Below are positions 40,948 through 44,998 of a stretch of 44,998 bases of DNA, one piece after another. Location: assembly GCA_011321815.1 (NCBI GenBank), contig DROS01000091.1, positions 1 through 44,998 of the forward strand, written 5' to 3'. Under the pieces are notes generated by a model. The model did no database searches. It had not been told where the DNA came from and saw nothing but the letters and a program-made list of their open reading frames with translations. The stretch comes from Gammaproteobacteria bacterium. GTDB taxonomy: Bacteria > Pseudomonadota > Gammaproteobacteria > SZUA-152. Every line of letters starts with the position of its first letter. Positions within the stretch are counted from its first letter, which is position 1. Made by a program: the position numbers and the translations under genes.

Positions 40948-43900
40948 ATGAAAAGGGAAAATCCATTGCAGGGTTTGTCTTCCGGGGCCTGCGACTCATT
41001 TATTGATCTTTGCAAGCGCTACCCTGTGGAGAAACGGTTTATTTTTCATGGGGAAAAAAATTCCTCGGTATTCCTTTCCGGAGAAGACCTTTTTGACAAG
41101 GTGAGCGGGCTGGGTTCAGCTTTACAGAAAAAGGTTAAACCACAAGAAAAAGTATTGATTGTGTTTCCGCAGGGGTTGGAATATATATACGGCCTGCTGT
41201 CATGTTTTCATGCAAATGTTATAGCAATACCTGTTCCTGTAACAGATACTACACAGATCGGGATTTTAACCGATAAAATTACATCCTTATTGAAGGACTG
41301 CCAAGCGACAGTTCTTTTGACAAATACGGAAACCAGAAGAAGTCTTGAAGATAGCCCGGTTCTGCATTCAGTAACGATGCTGGATATTGATTCTCTTGCG
41401 CAGAGTGAAACCAAAGAGGGCAGGGAAAGAGAAAAAACCCCGGATGATATTGCATTATTGTTTTACACCTCCGGTTCAACATCACAGCCCAAAGGGGTTA
41501 TTGTCAGCCATGGCAGCCTTATGTCACAGGCGAAAACGGCTGCCGGCCAGTGGGCCGTAGAGCAAAACAGTTGCATCGTTTCATGGATGCCACAATTCCA
41601 TAATTTTGGGCTTCACCTTGGTGTTCTGGCGCCACTTTTAAAAGGGGCTTCCAGTGTTATTCTTCCTCCTGGCAGTTTTATCAATTCGCCTGGCGACTGG
41701 TTTGGATATGTTGATCAATATCAGGCAACGCATATTGCAGCACCTAATTTTGCTTTTGATTATTGTTGTTCCCTGATTGATCTTTCATCTGTTGGGGATG
41801 TTTCTCTTAAGTCGCTAAAAGCAATTATCAGTGGTGGAGAGGCCAACCGTAAGGAAACGCACGATAATTTTATGCGTAAATTTCGCTGCCTGGGACTGGG
41901 GGAAAACATATTTTGTCCTCATTATGGTTTGTCAGAAATCGGCTCCGTTACAACTAAATCACCTGGTGCGCCATTGCGTTATCTTTCCTTGGACATTGCC
42001 AGCTTAACGCAACATAAAGTCAAATATTCAACATCGGAGAATAATAGTAAACAGGTAGCAAGTTGTGGTGCTTTGGGGGAAGGGCTGGAATTGAGAATCG
42101 CTGACCCTGATACCGGCGTGATTTGTTCTGCGGAGGATATCGGTGAAATATGGTTAAAATCAGACTCCCAATATAGTGGTTATATCAATCAGGATAAAGG
42201 CGCAGAAACTGACTGTACAGCGGTTCTCAACAATATAAAAGACGGGTTCATTCGTACCGGTGATCTGGGGTTTGTTGAAGATAATCATCTCTATATTGTT
42301 GGCCGGGAAAAAGAGGTGATGATCATTCATGGCAAGAACCACCATCCTGTTGATATGGAATGGACAATTAAAAACAGGGTTCCGCAGTTAACGCTGGCCT
42401 CGGCTGTTTTTTCCTGTGATATTTTAAATCAGGAAAGGGTTATTGTGGTGCAGGAAACCGAACAGCTGGATGGGGATGTCCAGTATGCAGGCCTCACCCG
42501 GGAAATATTTTCGGCTGTGTCACAAGTGCATGAAGTGACACTTTATGATGTTGTTCTGGTCAAAAAAGGCAGCATTCCCAAAACCAGTATCGGGAAAATT
42601 CAACGTAAACTTTGCCGCAGTGCGTATTTGGAAAACAACCTGACGATACTTTACCAGTATCGCAATAAAGCTTCAGAAAAAAATGAAGACTCTGCGCCTG
42701 TTGATTCGGCAGTAACAAAATCTGATCTTGAGCTTGTTGATATTTTAAAAAGAGAAATCTTTAACCCTGTTCTTGATGTCGATACCACCTTGTTGGAACA
42801 GGCGTCGACATTTATGGAGCTGGGGGTTAACTCAATTCAATATGTGCGAATTTCCAAAAAAATAGAAGAAGTCTTCAATCTCCTGTTTCAGCCAGTCATG
42901 TTATTCAAGCATTCCAGCTTTCAGGAGCTGGCGCGATATTTGTCAACACAAATAACCGCTGCGAAGCCACAATTACAGGCTGAGCAACACAGTGATTCAC
43001 AACAGACGCAGAAAGAGCATCGTGAATATCCTGAAGAAGTAACACCGTCTTTTTCTTATGATGATGCATGTAATGATGATGTTGCCATCATTGGTATGAG
43101 TTGCCATTTCCCTGGCGGCAGCATTGATCCGGATGCTTTTTGGGAAAATCTTGTTAATGGTAATGACTGTATTACGTCGGTTTCTCACAGCCGACCACAG
43201 ATTAATGATTTCTTTGATAAAAACTATGGTGAAAAATCAGATTCTTTCCCTCGGTGGGGTGGGTTTATTGAAGATGTTGATTGTTTTGACCCGGCATTTT
43301 TTAATATTTCTCCTCTGGAAGCCGAGAGTATGGATCCGCAACAACGAAAGGCGCTTGAGCTGACCTGGAGTGTCATTGAAAGCAGTGGCTACAATCCTCG
43401 CCAGCTGGCAGGCAGTGATGTAGGTCTGTTCATTGGTGCGCATAATGTCGATTATGCAGAACTGGTGATGGCGCAGCCCATGTTGATGGATACCTATGGC
43501 GCCTATCTTGATTCCGGTTTGCATATGAGCATGATTTCAAACCGGGTTTCCCGGTGGTTTGATTTTCATGGTCCCAGTGAGGTGATCAATACTGCCTGTT
43601 CAAGTTCGCTGGTTGCTATTCATCATGCTGTGGAATCTTTGCGCCAGGGTGATAGTTGTATCGCCATTGCCGGGGGAATCAATTTGTTGCTGGCGCCACG
43701 GATTTATCTTGCCTGCCATAATGCAGCCATGTTGTCTGAAGATGGCCGTTGTAAAACATTTGATGAAAAAGCCAATGGCTTTGTGCGTGCGGAAGGCTAT
43801 GGTGCTGTGTTACTCAAGCCTTATGCACAGGCGCTGAGGGATAATGATGTTATCTTCGGTGTTATCAAAGGCGTGGGTATTAACCATGACGGGCATTCAA

Positions 43901-44998
43901 ATTCACTCCGGGCGCCTAATCTCAAGGCTCAAAAACAACTTGTACAATCGGCCTATGAAGAGTCGGGGGTTGCGCCAGAAACCATCAATTATATCGAGGC
44001 CCATGGTACCGGAACTTCGCTGGGGGACCCCATCGAGGTCCAGGCGCTTTCCGAAGCATTCCAGGCTATCAACCCTGACATCGCGGACAATTTTTGTGGT
44101 TTGGGTACGGTTAAAACAAATATCGGTCATTGTGAGTCGGCTGCGGGTATTGCCGGTCTCATCAAGGTGCTTTTGGCAATGAAACACCAGACTTTGCCCG
44201 GTGTTTTACATTTTGCAGACCTCAATCCGTATATCACATTGCATAAAAGCCCTTTTCATATTGTAGAGCAGACACAAAAATGGCAGCGGCTGAAAAGCCC
44301 GGAGGGAGTGGAAATTCCCCGGCGGGCGGGTGTCAGTTCTTTTGGTTTTGGTGGCGCCAATGCCCATTTGATTGTCGAGGAACCTCCGCTTCCCTGCCAA
44401 AATGAAGCGATAATGGCAGTTGGCAAGCCCAGCCCTGTGCTCATTATATTTTCTGCGCATCAGCAAAAACCATTGCTGGCTTATGCCGAAAAATTTCTCG
44501 GGTTTATTCGCAAATCCTTGGCTGATTCCACACATATAAATTTAGCCGATATAGCCTATACCCTTCAGGTGGGGCGTGAGGCGATGGAGGAACGGCTGGC
44601 CTTTTGGGTGCAGGATATTCCGGCGTTGGCCAGGAAGCTGGAGGCCTTTTTACAGGGAGAAAAAGAAATTGAGGGTTGCTGGAAGGGGAGAGTCAGGCAG
44701 GAATCATCCAGCACGCTTTTGTTTGAAAGTGATGAGGACTCAAAAGAACTCATTCGCCAGTGGACCAGCAAGGGAAAGTTAGAAAAGATTGCACAATTAT
44801 GGGTTCAGGGATGCGCCATTGATTGGGATACATTGCATCGCCCACTTAAGGCACGCCGTATCAGCTTACCGACTTACCCCTTTGCCCGCGAGCGTTACTG
44901 GATTCCCGAAGCCGATGACGTCTTAAACGTCATAAACCAGCCGGCAACAATCCTGCACCCCCTGCTGCACACCAACACTTCAGACCTTGCCGGTCAGC
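40948..44998 (+). CDS. Polyketide synthase, trans-AT type, N-terminal part (FAAL-ACP-KS-DH..., runs off the window)
   Basis: From ATG 40948 behind AGGGAGGTGAT the frame is open for 1350 codons to the window edge. Residues about 1-575 are an acyl-AMP-ligase domain of the FAAL type, with YTSGSTSQPKG at 173, APNFAFDYC, RTGDLGF near 438 and a C-terminal KGSIPKTSIGKIQR. An ACP follows with the phosphopantetheine Ser629 in LGVNSIQ. The KS begins at about 710 and has Cys884 (TACSSS), His1019 (EAHGTGT) and His1061 (NIGHCES). After the KS there is only a linker ending LPTYPFARERYW, with no acyltransferase, so malonyl units must come from a separate AT. HPLLHTN at 1337 begins a dehydratase. The loading acid may be a fatty acid or the product of the lyase upstream. 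Confidence 0.92.
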   Translation, partial: MKRENPLQGLSSGACDSFIDLCKRYPVEKRFIFHGEKNSSVFLSGEDLFDKVSGLGSALQKKVKPQEKVLIVFPQGLEYIYGLLSCFHANVIAIPVPVTDTTQIGILTDKITSLLKDCQATVLLTNTETRRSLEDSPVLHSVTMLDIDSLAQSETKEGREREKTPDDIALLFYTSGSTSQPKGVIVSHGSLMSQAKTAAGQWAVEQNSCIVSWMPQFHNFGLHLGVLAPLLKGASSVILPPGSFINSPGDWFGYVDQYQATHIAAPNFAFDYCCSLIDLSSVGDVSLKSLKAIISGGEANRKETHDNFMRKFRCLGLGENIFCPHYGLSEIGSVTTKSPGAPLRYLSLDIASLTQHKVKYSTSENNSKQVASCGALGEGLELRIADPDTGVICSAEDIGEIWLKSDSQYSGYINQDKGAETDCTAVLNNIKDGFIRTGDLGFVEDNHLYIVGREKEVMIIHGKNHHPVDMEWTIKNRVPQLTLASAVFSCDILNQERVIVVQETEQLDGDVQYAGLTREIFSAVSQVHEVTLYDVVLVKKGSIPKTSIGKIQRKLCRSAYLENNLTILYQYRNKASEKNEDSAPVDSAVTKSDLELVDILKREIFNPVLDVDTTLLEQASTFMELGVNSIQYVRISKKIEEVFNLLFQPVMLFKHSSFQELARYLSTQITAAKPQLQAEQHSDSQQTQKEHREYPEEVTPSFSYDDACNDDVAIIGMSCHFPGGSIDPDAFWENLVNGNDCITSVSHSRPQINDFFDKNYGEKSDSFPRWGGFIEDVDCFDPAFFNISPLEAESMDPQQRKALELTWSVIESSGYNPRQLAGSDVGLFIGAHNVDYAELVMAQPMLMDTYGAYLDSGLHMSMISNRVSRWFDFHGPSEVINTACSSSLVAIHHAVESLRQGDSCIAIAGGINLLLAPRIYLACHNAAMLSEDGRCKTFDEKANGFVRAEGYGAVLLKPYAQALRDNDVIFGVIKGVGINHDGHSNSLRAPNLKAQKQLVQSAYEESGVAPETINYIEAHGTGTSLGDPIEVQALSEAFQAINPDIADNFCGLGTVKTNIGHCESAAGIAGLIKVLLAMKHQTLPGVLHFADLNPYITLHKSPFHIVEQTQKWQRLKSPEGVEIPRRAGVSSFGFGGANAHLIVEEPPLPCQNEAIMAVGKPSPVLIIFSAHQQKPLLAYAEKFLGFIRKSLADSTHINLADIAYTLQVGREAMEERLAFWVQDIPALARKLEAFLQGEKEIEGCWKGRVRQESSSTLLFESDEDSKELIRQWTSKGKLEKIAQLWVQGCAIDWDTLHRPLKARRISLPTYPFARERYWIPEADDVLNVINQPATILHPLLHTNTSDLAGQ

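Noticed and set aside
1-44998. CRISPR arrays, tRNA and rRNA genes
   Set aside because: No regular direct repeats with spacers were seen, and no cloverleaf or conserved rRNA segments were recognised on either strand by eye; a tRNA scan could not be run.

Overview
The window looks like a chromosomal contig of a gammaproteobacterium with a c-type-cytochrome-rich respiratory metabolism. The basis is a complete proteobacterial Ccm operon, a core block argC / coiled-coil protein / bactofilin / erpA / citrate synthase / anmK / M23 peptidase of gammaproteobacterial type, and many exported haem proteins. The genus cannot be fixed from the sequence alone. Function calls rest on motifs and recalled family knowledge; no database search was possible.

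Positions 1-12400, cytochrome maturation. The C-terminal part of a multihaem cytochrome is followed by a ResB/CcsA (System II-like) pair, a TPR protein and a TlpA-like thioredoxin lipoprotein. After a 1 kb gene-free stretch with mobile-repeat sequence comes ccmABCDEFGHI (System I). Two haem-attachment routes therefore lie side by side.

Positions 12428-23353, cytochrome/propeller island. A monohaem cytochrome c, two tandem paralogous beta-propeller proteins and a Kelch-repeat lipoprotein lie on the + strand. A decayed IS200/IS605 element follows. On the - strand a pentahaem cytochrome, an NHL-repeat lipoprotein and a second, paralogous pentahaem cytochrome follow. Divergent from them is a triple-domain cytochrome gene whose 3' end has a nine-A run just before the stop. 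The next frame continues with three more haem sites but has no signal peptide or good start, so the two are probably one six-haem gene split by a -1 frameshift. Almost every product is predicted to be exported, which suggests an envelope or extracellular electron-transfer module.

Positions 23624-38300, core and stress genes. These are argC, a coiled-coil protein, bactofilin, erpA, citrate synthase, anmK and an M23 endopeptidase (both - strand), a secreted subtilisin-like protease with Ig-like domains and a Gly/Met-rich tail, an ABC exporter, a DegP/DegQ-type protease and a small heat-shock protein. Next is a tiny - strand gene coding for almost nothing but glycine and methionine. Several short palindromic repeat families occupy the spacers.

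Positions 38480-44998, start of a biosynthetic cluster. A long gene-poor leader precedes a chorismate-lyase-like gene, decayed pieces of what looks like a second copy, and the first 1350 codons of a giant polyketide synthase. Its order is fatty-acyl-AMP-ligase-like domain, ACP, KS, a linker without an acyltransferase, and the beginning of a dehydratase, which is a trans-AT layout. The pairing suggests a 4-hydroxybenzoate-type or fatty acyl starter unit.
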